Of a stretch of 64,000 nucleotides of DNA, positions 10,901 through 25,900 are shown piece by piece. Positions within the stretch are counted from its first letter, which is position 1. Each line of letters starts with the position of its first letter. The position numbers and the translations under genes were made by a program. The stretch is from DAOVFN01 sp964484305 (GTDB lineage Archaea > Aenigmatarchaeota > Aenigmatarchaeia > QMZP01), in the NCBI GenBank assembly GCA_964484305.1, contig CAZAEI010000001.1, positions 62,001 through 126,000 on the forward strand. The letters run 5' to 3'. Under the pieces are notes generated by a model. The model saw only the letters and a program-made list of their open reading frames with translations, did no database searches and had not been told where the DNA came from.

Positions 10901-13900
10901 CTGGATTTCCACACATCAGTGGACGGCTGGTACATAAACAACGACCCCTACACCGGCGGCTATCCCTTCTGGATTTTCACCACGGATTACGGAACCACGG
11001 GCTCGAACACCACGGCTACCAAGGTGAAGAACCCGCCCTCTGCATCAGAGGGTGGTGAGGAAAGGCTCATCATCCCTGAGATAGAATCGATAAGGGTGTA
11101 CAACGTGACCGGACTGGGTGACACTCATTCAGGAGGGAGTCTGGTGGTGTCTGGCCTGAACGAGAGCTACAACGTAACCCTCAACGAGACCGGGCACGGC
11201 TATTACAGGGTCGAGATAAACGTGAGCGTGAGCGCTGACTGGAACATATCGGTCCTGACAAGGGCATACCATGAGGGCCTTGATTCGGGCTGGCAGGTGG
11301 CTTCGAATGACATATGGTACAGCATGGGCGCAGGGGACTACACCGGCGGCACGCTCTCCGCAGGGAAGGTTACCTGGGACACGGTCCAGGACGGCTCTGT
11401 TGAGGCAGGCGGGCACGTCACCTTCTATTACGTGCTCAACGCGAGCGGTGTGCCTGGCCAGGCAGGGGTACACTTCGTCATAAACGAGACCAATTATGAG
11501 AGGGCGAACGGCCTCTCAGTGGATGGGGATTGCTCTACCTTCATGGTGGAAGACGTGAACTCGCCCCTGTGGAGATACCAGGGCTCGAACGCGACCGTAC
11601 TGGAGGCAGGCAGCTCGATACTCCTCTATGCCCAGGCCAGGGACTATGTGGGTCTGGACTACGCTGTCCTGGTAACAAACGAGAGCGGGTCTTGGGTCAA
11701 CCAATCCGGTGTATACGACTCGCCCATGGATATGCAGGATGCAGTTGCCTGGGTCTGGTCGAACTTCACCTGGCAGAACTCCTCTGTTGCCGACGGCACC
11801 GTGGTGGGCTGGAAGGTGTGGTATAATGATACATCAGGGAACCTGAACTCAACAGACGAGTCAACCTTCCTGGTAATCTCCCCGCCGAAGTGGTCTGATA
11901 ACAGGACCTATCCTTTGTCGCCGGCAACCTATGCCCCCGGACAGGCCTACATGTTCAACATCACCTGGACTGGATACGGAATTGATGACGTAACATTTGA
12001 ATTCGATGGGGTGAACTATACCTACAAGTCCGGGCAGGTATCCAAGGATGGGGATGAGTACTACATAACCCTTACTGACTTATCTGTCGGTTCCTACAGC
12101 TACAGGTGGTATGCCAACAACACTGCAGCACAGTGGAACTCCACTGACCAGTCAACCTATTATGTTGAGAAGTCCTCCACATCGATTGGCCTGCTCCTGA
12201 ACGGGAGCAGTGACAGGACATACCATTACGGAGAGACAGCAAACCTCACGGCTGACCTGGACGTCAGCGGCAAGGACATCGATATATGGACGAATCTCTC
12301 CGGAAGCTATGAACTCTGGGACTCCGGGCCCGGGCCACTGGAGAACATCACCGTACTGGGATATGGGCTGGGCTACTACAACGTCACGGCCAACTTCTCC
12401 GGTGACGACAACTACACGGCATCGTATGATTCGCACACCCTTACCCTGATTGGATGGTCCAGCATCTCCTGGGATTCGCCTGACGGGGGGACAGGCACCC
12501 CTGGTGACGTGATTGAACTGGGCTGCCTGGTCAGTGATGCTAACACGTCATCCCTCATAGGGAACTACCCTGTCACGTTCTACAACGTCACGGGTTCTGG
12601 TGAGAGTGAGATAGGGGTTAACTACACCAACTCCTCTGGCCAGGCTGTCTGGTACTGGGACACATCCGGGCTTCCTGCCGGGGCCTACTATCCGAAGTGT
12701 AACATAACGGACAACGAGACCCTGCTCTACAACGAGACTGACGAGAACGAGGGCAACACGACCTATTACCTGGTTACCCTAGGAACTCCGGTTCTGACCG
12801 TGGAGACCCCTGACCTTCTCATAGGTAAGGGCAACCCAGGAGACAATGCAACCGTGAGCTGCAGCATCGACTGCTCCGGCGGGAGCTGCCTGGGACTGCA
12901 GCTCGGCCTGCAGTACGAGAACGCATCCGGATGGCACTGGATAGGCAATGACGGCAACCTGGAGATAAACCACACCAACCCAAAGGACTGTGGGGACGCC
13001 CCCTCGTGCTCGGATACCTGGGACATATTCGGCAAGGTCAATGGAAGCTTTAACCTGAGGTGCAATGCCACTGCCTCGACACCCCTGGAGAGCAACATCA
13101 ATTCAGGCAGCAACGTCCTGGAGATATACACTGGTTCCCTGTCCATAGAGTCATGGACGCCTGCGAGCAGTCCATATGACCTCTCCATCTATGACGCCTT
13201 TGATATAGACCCTGTGATAAGGTGCACTGCACCCGAGGGGACAAGGGCAGGATGTGGTGATGTCTTGATGTATGCGAGGACCAACCAGACCGGCTCCCCT
13301 GCCACTGACCCCATATCTGGCTCGACTGACATCAGACTCGAGAGCGGAAGTGTGGAGCAGTACTACGGCTCGCAATATCCAGGAAGTGATGGGGGATACT
13401 ACGAGATTCCATTCTCTGCAATAACGGTCAACATGACTGTGGGGGGCGATGCAGGGGGCACGGCAAGGCTTTATGACGTCAAGGTAAACTCAAGTGATGC
13501 TGACGTTGACGAGGTTGACCCGTCCGACAGGGTGGCCGTAGGCCATACAGGCCAGATAACCATTGAGATGTACGATGTATCCAGCACCATTGACGAGGGC
13601 TTTGACATCATATACAACATATCATGTTCTGGCTACAGGTGCCTGGACGTGGAGCTCTGGGCCAGGTATAACGCCACAGGTTCTGATGCAGACACCCTAG
13701 CTCCTGTATCACCGAGCCCGGCTGTGTTCAACGTCTCCCAGCAGCCAGTAAGGACCCTGAGCATGAGTGCTGGGGAGAGCCAGATTGCGATGACCATATC
13801 CGCAGGTGCGGGCTCCAGCCCTGGGGAGTGGAAGATTGATTTGTTCGGGAACTCGAGTTATGCAGAAACTGCTGATGAGGACCCCACAGACGGTGTACTA

Positions 13901-16900
13901 AAGCTCACATCTGTTTCCATAACTGCAGACCTGGCTTCCCTTTCACCATCCAACATAATGGAGGGTGGGAACTCTGCTGCAAGCGGCTACTGTGAATGCG
14001 CTGGCGCGTGCACGAACACCGTGATTTACGTGCAGTTCAGCGACGGGGACTGGAAGAACATACCCACGGACATCAGTGAGGAGTTGAGCTCCAACGTGAC
14101 AAGCTACTTCATAGGTTCGCTGAGCGGGACGTCTGGAACATATGAGTTCAATCTCACTGGACTGGTTGGTGGGAACTACTCTGTCAGGGTGAGGTGTGAT
14201 TCAACCGATGATGCTGACAACTCATACAACATCACCCTTGAGTTGGATGACTATCCAGACTTCTCAGGGTTTGCAGTGAACTCATCTCTGCTCTACAGTG
14301 GTCAGGCTGCCAGGTTCAACGTCTCCATACAGGATGAAGCTGGGGTGACGTATGCAAACTTCACCATAAACGGCGTGACGTATGACGCAGTCCAGGGCTC
14401 TGGAAACGAGTGGTACTATGACTGGGTGTGCTCTGCATCTGATGCTGACGTGGACTGGACATATGCAGGGGCGAATGACACAGAAGGATACTGGAACGAT
14501 ACATCAGTTATATCCGTATCAACAGAGTGTGATGCCCAGGCGCCAACAATAACCGGTCCTGTCATCAACGACAGCTCTACAGTAAACCTGGGTACCTGGG
14601 TCAGGGTCAATGCTTCCATATCAGACCCAGAGGGCCACCTGAACACCGTACTGCTCATGGTTGACAGGCCAACATCCTCTGACTACAACATCACGCCAAA
14701 CGTCAACGGTGATGAATACTACTATGAGTTCGAGTTGGATGAGACCGGGCAGTGGAGGTTTGAGTTCTTTGCAAACGACACTGGAAACCAGGTCTCCACT
14801 GACTATGCAGAGGATGGTCTGAGCAACGAGTACATAGATGTCCAGGATATCGAGAGTCCTGTCATCTCTGGCGAGCAGGTCAACACGAGTGTGAGCAACG
14901 GGTGGGTTAGGCTCAACGTGACTGCCACTGACAACGTCGGGGTAGACACCGTGGTCTTTGAGCTGGACGAAACAGGTGTTGGGTTGGGAGTGAACAACTA
15001 CACACAGACCGGCAGCTCAGGGGATGAGTGGTACTATGAATACCAGTGCACTGCCTCTGGGACGGCCTACTGGAACGAGGTCTATGCCAATGACTCTGCA
15101 GGGAATTATGACTCAAACATGAGCGTAGGGCTTTCCTTCTATTGCGACATGGATGAACCAGAGTGGTCCGGGCAGGGCCAGAACGAGAGCAACCCGGTTT
15201 CAGGGGATGCCGTGAGTGTCTACTCCTACTGGACAGATAACAATGAGCTTGAGAGCGCAGTGCTCAAGACAAATAGTAGCGGTTCCTGGGTGAACGAGTC
15301 GTATCTGGGTTTGAGCGGGGCTTCGGGCTGGAGCAACTTTACCGTGGACGCCACAGGGCACGACAGCGAGACCATTGCATGGAGGATATACGTTAATGAC
15401 ACTGCAGGCAACCTCAACGTGACTGCTGATATGAGCTTCAATGTCAGGTATGCCTCTACCTCAGGCATCCTGTACCAGAATGAGAGCGTTGACGTGAGCG
15501 GAATAACCCAGTCTGCTTCAATGGACTACAACATCACTCTGGAGTTCAACAACACAGGCAACGAGGTTGCATACTCAACAGAGCTCTCCCTGAGCCTGCC
15601 ATCGGGCTGGAGCGCATACCCCTCGTTGTACGCGTGCGGTGATGTGGAGAGCGGCCAGTCATGTAAGCAGGATTTCAACGTCACAGTGCCTGCTGGCACG
15701 TCTCCTGGTGATTACTACGTGTATGGATATGCAAATTGGACCAATCCTGACTCATCGCTGGGTTCAGCAGAGAACCAGACCACCTTCTCGGTGGAGTCCA
15801 GCCCGATTCTCGATGTTCCGGAGACCGGTCTGGCAGACACAGTGAGCCACGGCACTGAAGAGACTGTGGGTACCTTTACGGCAAACTCCACAGGTAACGA
15901 TGACGTTACTGGGATAGAATTCAACTGCACGGACGGGAACCTGAGCTATGAGTGGGTAGAGTATGAGCCAGTGAACATAACTACGCTTGGTGCTGGCTCT
16001 GAGCAGGCTGTACAGGTTAACGTGACTGTGCCTGCAGGCCAGGTTCCAGGAGAATACAGTTGTGTGATAAACGTGTCTTCAGCCAACGGGGGACAGGACG
16101 GCCTGAACCTCAACGTGACCGTGCCTGTTGATGACTCATGGACCAGGAGTCCGGCAACCTGCTCCAAATCAGTGACCGTGAACGAAACCGGTTTGGTCTG
16201 CCAGGTCGTGACAGAGAATACGGGCAACGTGCTGCTCAACGCCACGATAGAGCCAGTGGGCATGACCAACTACACCAATGCCAGCGAGACAATGCTCCTG
16301 ATTGGTGCACAGGGCTCGGATTCCTTCAACATCAACTACAACACCACCGGAGGGTTTGTTGGATACGAGAACGTGACTACGTACAATATATCTGTCAACG
16401 GGACGCCATACTACCAGACAGTTGAGGTGACGCTGAGGATTGTGAAACCCATATGGTGGAATTCATACTGGAATTACAAGCAGAGGCTGAACATCACGAA
16501 CAGTAATGACACCGACACCCTGATAGAGAATTATACAATCAATCTGGCCCTGGACACGGCATCGCTTGTCTCGCTGGGCAAGCTGATGGTAAACGGCTCT
16601 GACCTTAGGATAGTCTACTACAATGGCTCTGAATACACCGAGCTGGACAGGATAAACACCACTCCATTCAACACGGCAAGCACCACCATACTGTTCAGGC
16701 TGCAGAAGAACGTATCTGCTGGTGATTCTGATACAAGCTACTATGTATACTACGGAAACCCAGCTGCCTCTGATCCACCAACAGAGGAGAGCAACATATA
16801 CGCCCTCTGGAGGGATTTCGACAGCGATACTGTTGACCAGCAGCCTCCTGGGTGGAGCCTGGCAGAAGACGTGACAGCCCTGAACGTGAGGGACGAGGGA

Positions 16901-19900
16901 TGCTACAGCCCGTCGCAAAGCCTTGATATCGATGCATCTGCAAACACATATGCCTGGATTACTTCTCCCGGTCTTTACGGGAATGACTACATAATGGAGG
17001 CAAGGGTGAACTACACAGCATCCAACACAAGGCACGGCATTGCTGGAAGGGCTTCATCATCAGGAACATATGCCCTGATTCTCTACACGGGTGGTGTGCC
17101 TGCACCAGGACTGAGGCTTTCGAGAATAAGCTACACGGGCGGCGAGAACGTCATTGTAACCGACACCACTACGAGTCCCTATGACAACATCTGGTATAAC
17201 GTGAAGTTGCTCATGTATGGAACGAGTATAAAGGGTAAGTTCTGGAACGTGACAGAATCCGAGCCATCGGGGTGGCAGGTTGATGAGACGGACAGCAACA
17301 TAGCATCGGGTAGCGTCGGTGTGTACTCGTACTCGAACGATGACGGATACATAGATGACCTCTCTGTAAGGTACTATCTCGAGCCAGAGCCCACAGCATC
17401 CTTCCTGGGTGAGGAAAGGCTCATCATCCCTGAGATAGAATCGATAAGGGTGTACAACGTGACCGGACTGGGTGACACTCATTCAGGAGGGAGTCTGGTG
17501 GTGTCTGGCCTGAACGAGAGCTACAACGTAACCCTCAACGAGACCGGGCACGGCTATTATAGGATCGAGATAAACATTAGCGTAAGTGCTGACTGGAACC
17601 TGTCTGTCCTGACAAAGGCATATCATGAGGGCCTTGATTCGGGCTGGGAAGTGGACACTACCAATGACGTCTGGTACAGCATGGGCGCAGGAGACTACAC
17701 AGGCGGCACGCTCTCTGCTGGGAAGGTTACCTGGGACACGGTCCAGGATGGGTCTGTTGATGCAGGGGGTCACGTCACCTTCTATTACGTGCTCAATGCC
17801 ACTGGAGTGCCTGGGGAAGAGGGGGTTCACTTCGTTATCAATGAGGCCAACTACGAGAGGGCCAATGGGCTCTCTGTGGATGATGACTACTCCACAATCA
17901 GGGTCGATGACGTTACTCCACCAACTTATCTGTATGATGGTGACAACTCAAGCGGTTCTGTCAATGATGGCGAGACCGTGGAGGCGTCTGCGTACTGGGA
18001 CGATGGGGTTGGGCTTGATTATGCAACATTGAGTAGTAATGAGACAGGGAGTTGGGTTAACAGCAGTTATTATGATTTCGTTGGGACACCCGGTTATTCG
18101 AACTTCTCAATTGATAGCAGTGGTCATCCTGGGGAGACCATATGCTGGGTCATCTGGGCTAATGACACCAGCGGGAATTTGAATGGGAGTATGGGTCAGC
18201 ACTGCTTTGATGTGAATGATGTCACACCGCCCTATTACCAGTATGACCAGGATGACTTGAGCGGGGCAGTTGATGACGGTGAGACTGTTGATGTGTCTGC
18301 CTATTGGGATGATGCAACATCTTCACTGTCAACTGCTGTGATGAGGAGCAACGAAACGGGTAGCTGGGTGAACACCAGTTATTTCCAGTTCACGGGTAAG
18401 CCTCAGTACTCAAACTTCTCGGTTGACAGTTCAGGGCATCCTGGAGAGACCATATGTTGGGTCATCTGGGCTAATGACACATCAGGTAATTTGAATGGGT
18501 GTATGGGTCAGCACTGTTTTGATGTTAGTGATGTGACACCGCCTTACTATATATATGACCAGGATGACTCTAGTGGGGTAGTGGATGATGGAGATACTGT
18601 GCAGGTTTCTGCTTACTGGGATGATGCTATCTCTTCTCTGGACAGCGCTGTGTTGAGGAGTAATGAGACAGGGAGTTGGGTTAACAGCAGTTATTATGAT
18701 TTCGTTGGGACACCCGGTTATTCGAACTTCTCAATTGATAGCAGTGGTCATCCTGGGGAGACCATATGCTGGGTCATCTGGGCTAATGACACCAGCGGGA
18801 ATTTGAATGGGAGTATGGGTCAGCACTGCTTTGATGTGAATGATGTCACGCCACCTAGTTATCTGTATGACCAGGATAATTCGAGTGGAGCAGTTGATGA
18901 TGGGGGGACTGTTGAAGTGTCTGCTTACTGGAACGATGATGTTGAATTGGAGAGTGCAGTATTGAGGAGCAATGAAACAGGTAGTTGGGTTAACACGAGC
19001 TATTATGACTTCGTTGGAACACCTGAGTATTCGAACTTCTCGATTGACACTACAGGGCATCCGAACGAGACAATATGCTGGGTTATATGGGCTAATGATA
19101 CTTCAGGTAACCTGAATTCGAGTATGGGGCAGCATTGCTTTGACGTCAGGGATGATACTCCCCCACAGTTCATGGATGCACAAACAAACTACACGAGTAT
19201 AACAAACCAGGCATTGGAGCTCAACATCACGGTCACTGATGACATTGGAGTTAGTGGTGTGTGGTTTGACATAAACGGTACGAACTACAGCTATGACAGC
19301 AGCTCTGGTGATTACTACTACTATTACTTCGACTGCCAGGTGTTCGGTTCAGGGATGTGGCACTGGAACGCTACATGGACAGATGATGTTTCAGGCAACC
19401 TTAACTACACCATGGGTGAGGGTCTGCCGCAGTGGTTCGAATGCGACGTGGACTACCCATACTACAGCCAGGATGTTGACAACAGTTCTGGATCCGTTCA
19501 AATCGGAGAGATAGTCAACATGAGCGCATACTGGCAGGATGGGTATGGCAGCCTTGACACGGCATTGTTGAGAACCAACCAGACAGGGAGCTGGACAGAT
19601 GAGCAGGATTACTCCTTTGCTTCAACTCCTGAGCAGGTAATGTTCATGTTTGACACAACAGGACACCTTGATGAGACCATATGCTGGGTCATATGGTCTA
19701 ACGATACTGTTGGGAACCTCAACAACTCAATGGGACAGCACTGCTTTGACGTGGGGGACTCTATACCGCCCACATATATGTATGACCAGGATAACAGCAG
19801 CGGGCTTTTAACAGAGGGTTATTCCGTGGAGGCCTCTGCATACTGGAACGACAACCTGGAGCTTGAAACTGCGGTGCTGAGGAGTAATGAAACAGGGAGT

Positions 19901-22900
19901 TGGGTTAACAGCAGCTACTATGATTTCGTTGGTACACCAGGTTATTCGAACTTCTCAGTTGATAGCACAGAGCATGCTGGTCAGACAGTCTGTTGGGTTA
20001 TCTGGGCGAATGATACCTCAGGGAACTTGAATTCGAGTATGGGACAGCACTGCTTTGATGTAAACAAGCCGCCACAGATAAATTCTGCAGAGTTCAACCA
20101 GACTACGATAAACCAATATGAGAGCGTTCTGCTCACAGTGAACGTGACTGATTCGGACGGGGTTAGTATGGTTATAGCGACGTTCCAGTATCCTGATTTG
20201 GGCACATTAAATGTCACGCTAAGTCATGATGTTGGGGATAACTACACCTATGAATGGACAGACACCTCAGTGGCAGGCACTTACAACGTCACTGTTGTAT
20301 ATGCGAATGATACGTTTGATCGCTGGAATTCCAGCATATATACATCATTGAGTTTCGAAGTAGTTGGTGATGCACCGCCCACATCCACACTGAATGCGCC
20401 TGCGAATGGGAACATCACAAGGACCACCACAACGGTTGTGTTCAACTGCAGCGGTTATGATGAGGTGGATTTGGTAAATGTATCGCTATATGGTAACTGG
20501 TCGGGTGGATGGCACGAGAACGAGACCAACACCTCGGGTTATGATGCCTCTGACTACATGTTCACCAAGACAATTCCGGATGGTGACTATGTCTGGAACT
20601 GCTACGTATGTGATTCCATAGGACAGTGCTCGTTCGCTCCAGAGAACTACACCTTCAGTGTGAACAGGTATCCTTACTATGAGAACGATGCTGATAACTC
20701 GAGCGGAGCTGTGAATGATGGAGAGACCGTGGAGGCGTCTGCATATTGGGATGACCCACATGGGGACCTGGATACTGCTATATTGAGGAGCAATGAAACA
20801 GGCTCGTGGGTGAACACCAGCTACTATGGGTTTGGTTCGACTCCAGAGTATTCGAACTTCACGATTGATACCACGGGGCACCCGAACGAGACAATATGCT
20901 GGGTCATCTGGGTGAATGACACTATTGGGAACTTCAACAGCTCAATGGGTCAGCATTGCTTTGACGTGAGCGATGTGAGCCCGCCTTACTATGTGTATGA
21001 TGAAGATAATAGCAGCGGGGCAGTAGATGATGGAGAGACCGTGGAGGCGTCTGCCTACTGGGATGATGACGTTGAGTTGGAGAGCGCTGTGTTGAGGAGC
21101 AATGAGACAGGTTCGTGGGTGAACAGCAGCTACTTCGATTTCACGGGTAAGCCTCAGTACTCAAACTTCTCGGTTGACAGTTCAGGGCATCCTGGAGAGA
21201 CCATATGTTGGGTCATCTGGGCTAATGACACATCGGGGAATTTGAATGGTTCGATGGAACAGCACTGTTTTGATGTAGGGGATGTTAGTCCGCCTAGTTA
21301 TCTGTATGACCAGGACAACTCGAGCGGGGCAGTAGATGATGGAGAGACCGTGGAGGCGTCTGCCTACTGGGATGATGACGTTGAGTTGGAGAGCGCTGTG
21401 TTGAGGAGCAATGAAACAGGGAGTTGGGTTAATACAAGCTACTATGGATTTGGTTCAACGCCCGATTATTCCAACTTTAGCATTGACAGCACAGACCACC
21501 CTGGGGAGACTATATGCTGGGTTATCTGGGCGAATGATACATCGGGGAATTTGAATAGCAGCATAGGCCAGCACTGCTTCGATGTTAGTGATGTTACGCC
21601 GCCTGCATATCTATATGACCAGGATGATTCTGGTGGGGCAGTGGATGATGGAGATACTATGCAGGTTTCTGCCTACTGGAATGATGACCTTGAGTTGGAC
21701 AGCGCTGTGTTGAGGAGCAATGAGACAGGTTCATGGGTGAACAGCAGCTACTTCCAGTTCGCTGGTGCTCCGCAGTATTCGAACTTCTCAGTTGATAGCA
21801 CAGGGCATTTTGGTGAAACTGTTTGTTGGGTTATATGGGCGAATGATACATCGGGGAATTTGAATAGCAGCATGGGTCAGCACTGCTTTGACGTTGTTGA
21901 TAACACACCACCGGTTTACCAGTACGATGGTGATGACAGTTCGGGGGAGATTGAATCAGGCGATGCTGTGGAGGTATCTGCCTACTGGAATGATACAGCA
22001 TCCGGCCTTGGCACGGCCGCGTTGAGAACGAACGAGAGCGGCTCATGGGCAGCCAGGGATTATCACCCGTTCTCGGCAGCCCCCGAATACTCCAACTTTA
22101 CCATGCAGATAACAGACCATGTTGATGAAACCATATGCTGGGTTATATGGGCTAATGACACGGTTGGAAACCTTAATGATTCAATGGGCCAGCACTGCTT
22201 TGACGTTGCTGACACAACGCCCCCGGTGTGGTCCCAGAACTCGACCGACTCGACTGTGGCTGATTCCCTTGTTGAGCACAGGCTGTACTGGGAGGATGCC
22301 GGCGGCCTGGCAGGATATATATTCTCCTTTGACAACTGCATAGGCAGCTTTGTTAATGACAGCTGGATTCCGATGACAGGGCCTGCAAACTGGAGCAATG
22401 TGACAAAATACATCAGTGATACAGTGGGGTGCACGGTAAGGTGGAGGGTCTATGCAAATGATACCAAGGGCCAGTGGAACGATACGGGCATCATAAGTTA
22501 TCAGACAACAGAGGACAATCCCCCCTACTGGTATGACAATTCAACGAATTCGTCCCTGGCTGGAAGGGCTATACAGCACAGCGTGAAGTGGACCGAGGAC
22601 AGCGAGCTGTCGGGGTATATATTCTCCTGGCACAACGGGGCGAACTGGACTCTGGAGAGTGATAAGGAAGTTGGGACAGGGACGATTCAGATAAGGTTAA
22701 ATGTAACAGAGAATGTCGATGTTCCAACCAGCTGCAGGGACGGGAGCTATGGCAGCGGCCAGAACTATGAGCTCTACAGTAGATGGACCACCCCGGATTC
22801 CGGTGAGGTCACGGTCTCGGGCCTGAGATTCTATGATTCAGAGGCAAGCCTGTCGAGTAGCGAGAGCATAGAGGTTGCGCTTTACAATGAAAGCGGGGAC

Positions 22901-25900
22901 AGAATAACTGAAATCGTTATCATAACAGGAACCGGTTCACAGGAATGGCTGACAGGGAAGCTGTCAACCACGGTGAATATCACGCTTGGTGAGAACTACA
23001 CCATAGGTGTGGGGCCATCAGGCGGTTCAAGCTATGCCATTGGCAGGGACACGAGTGCTGACTGCTCCAACTATCCCCCGACAGGGGCAGGAAGCCTGTA
23101 CGAATCAGCGAGCGGTGGACTGAATGACCAGGTTCCCGGGAGCCAGCACTCCGATAAATTCAGTTTCTGGGGCATAGAGTACGAGGTCCCGGAAAAGGAT
23201 GGAAACACGACATATTCCACATACCAGGATGTGGATTCGGACCATGAAAGGGTGCTTAACATAACGGTTAAAATCGAGATTGACTCCTACAACCCGGAGG
23301 CCTCTGTAAACCAGTCAACAGGCGACCCTGACCTGGAAGTGGAGTTCTATGATGGAACCGGTTTCGTGAGCATAGGGGTGCTGAACCTGAACGAGAGCTA
23401 TACAGGAGACACCCTGAACACCACCAATGCCAACTTCACCCTGACCACGACCGATTCCTCAATCATGGAGGCTTGGGAAACCGCGGATAACCAGGACCTC
23501 AGGATAAGGGGTATCTACATGGATTCTGTGAATTCCACACTTTACGATGAGATTAATTACACGAACGTGTGGGTCACCATCTACCATGAGCAGGAATTCC
23601 TTAACGATTCCTGGATGGAGATGACAGGGCAGGTCAACTGGAGCAATGTAACAAAGGTCGTGAACTCAACAGTCGGGGCAACGATTAAGTGGATTGTGTA
23701 TGCCAACGACACCACTGACAACTGGAATGCTACGGATGTCTTTGTTTATATAACGATAGAGGATACGGAGCCGCCCTACTACCTCTATGACCAGGACAAC
23801 TCCTCGGGTTCGGTGGTGGTTGGGGACACCGTGCTGGCGTCCACCCTCTGGAACGACTCTATAAATGAGAATTCCCTCTCAACAGCCATATTGAGGACCA
23901 ATAAAACAGGCTCCTTCGTCAATGAATCCTATTACTCGTTCTCCACAAAGCCCGAATATTCGAACTTCAGCATTAACAGCACTGGGCATTTTGGCGAGAC
24001 CATATGCTGGGTTATATGGGCAAATGACACTTCAGGGAATTTGAATTCAAGTATGGTTGAGCGCTGCTTTAATGTCGTTGACATCGAGGCCCCTGCATGG
24101 TACCAGAACCAGACCAGCATCGTATCAGTATACTCCCCGTCACAGCTGTCACTCTTCAACATAACCTGGGTTGATGAGGCAACATCGGTCCACACGGTTT
24201 ATATAGAGGGGAATTGGTCTGGCTCTCCAGGGAACTACACCATGTACATGGAGGGGGACGGGGTATACCAGCACAATCTTACCCTGCATGCTGGCAGCTT
24301 CTACTGGAGGTCCTGGGCGAACGACTCCGCAGGCAACCTCAATGTCTCGGACACCTGGGAGTTCACTGTGTCCAAGGCAGACATCCTGGTCTGGTTGTTC
24401 CTGAACGGCACAGAAGGTGACTTCGGCATGACGTACGGGGAGACATCCAATGCCAGCACCTATTCCTCGGCAGGCACGGTGCAGCTCTGGAGGAACGGGT
24501 CCCAGGTCGGGAACCCCGAGGTTGAGGTCTTGGGTGCTGGCTACTGGGAGTATCATGCCAATGCGACAGGTGACCAGAATTATACTGATAACTCCAGCGG
24601 GGTGACGTACTACCTGACAGTGGACCAGGCTGCCTCGTCAGCGGAACTCTATGTGAACGGCTCCAGGGACAACATGGCCCAGGGATATGGGGACAGTGTG
24701 AACGTGTCGGGTTACTGCGATTACGGCTCTGTGAGCCTGTGGAGGAATGAAAGCAGTGTGGCTAACCCGTACAGGGATGTGCTGGGCGCGGGATACTGGA
24801 ACTTCACCGCGTACTGCTCAGGGGACGGCAACCACACCGGGAGCACGGAGCAGTGGTTCGTGACCGTGAACAGGGCATCCATGCCATTGTATCTGTATAT
24901 AAACGACTCTGCAGACAACGTGACGCTCACCTATGGGAACACAACCAATGTGAGCGGGTACAAGGAATATGTAGAGGGTTCACTGGAGCTCCTGCTCAAT
25001 GGCTCGGCAGGGAGCAATCCTGATATAGACAACCTGGGTACGGGTTACTGGAACTACACCCTGGTTTTTGACAAGACCCAGAACTACACTGCGAATTCAA
25101 CAAGCCTGTTCATAACAATGAAGAAGAGGGCATCCCAAGCAACGCTCACGCTCCTGCCTGAGTCCCCTGTGGCTTATGACACATCCACCACTGCAACATG
25201 TGAAGTCACCAACCCCGAGGCAGCAGGCATTCTGTGGAGGAACGGCACGGACGTGAGCGGGGAGAATGGAACTGCAGTTACACTTGGAGCAGGATACTGG
25301 GAGTATGTTTGCAATGTCTCAGAGACAGGGAACTACACATCTGCAGAGGACAGCTCGGGCTATACAGTGAACACGGCATCCTGCGGGATAGAACTCTACC
25401 TGAATTCAGGGGCTGTTAATCAGGACAACACAATAATCTACGGGACCGATGCAAACGCAACAGCATACATCAATTTCACGCAATCTGTCTGGCATCTCGA
25501 GAGGAACGGAAGTGTCGTGGATTCAGGAACAGGCAGCATGCTTCAGGAGATAGAAGGTCTCGGGACCGGCTACTGGAACTACACCGCATTCTGGGACGGT
25601 AACGAGAACTGCACTAGCTGCCTTGAGATGTCCTTCCTCACCGTCCAGAAGGCGGTTTCGGGTACAGAGGTATACATAAACGGGTCAAGGGACAACCTCA
25701 CCCAGACCTATGGGGAGAGTGTCAATGTTACTGCTTACTGTGACTATGGCTCAATAAGCCTGTGGAGGAACGATACTGAGATTGGGAGCCCTTACGGGGA
25801 TGTGCTGGGCGCGGGATACTGGAACTTCACCGCGTACTGCTCAGGGGACGGCAACCACACCGGGAGCACGGAGCAGTGGTTCGTGACCGTGGAGAAGGGG

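Noticed and set aside
5716..22215. Regular repeats suggestive of CRISPR or satellite DNA
   Set aside because: Units are about 300 bases, remain in one frame, and vary like protein repeats; there are no 24-40 base repeats with unique spacers and no cas genes.
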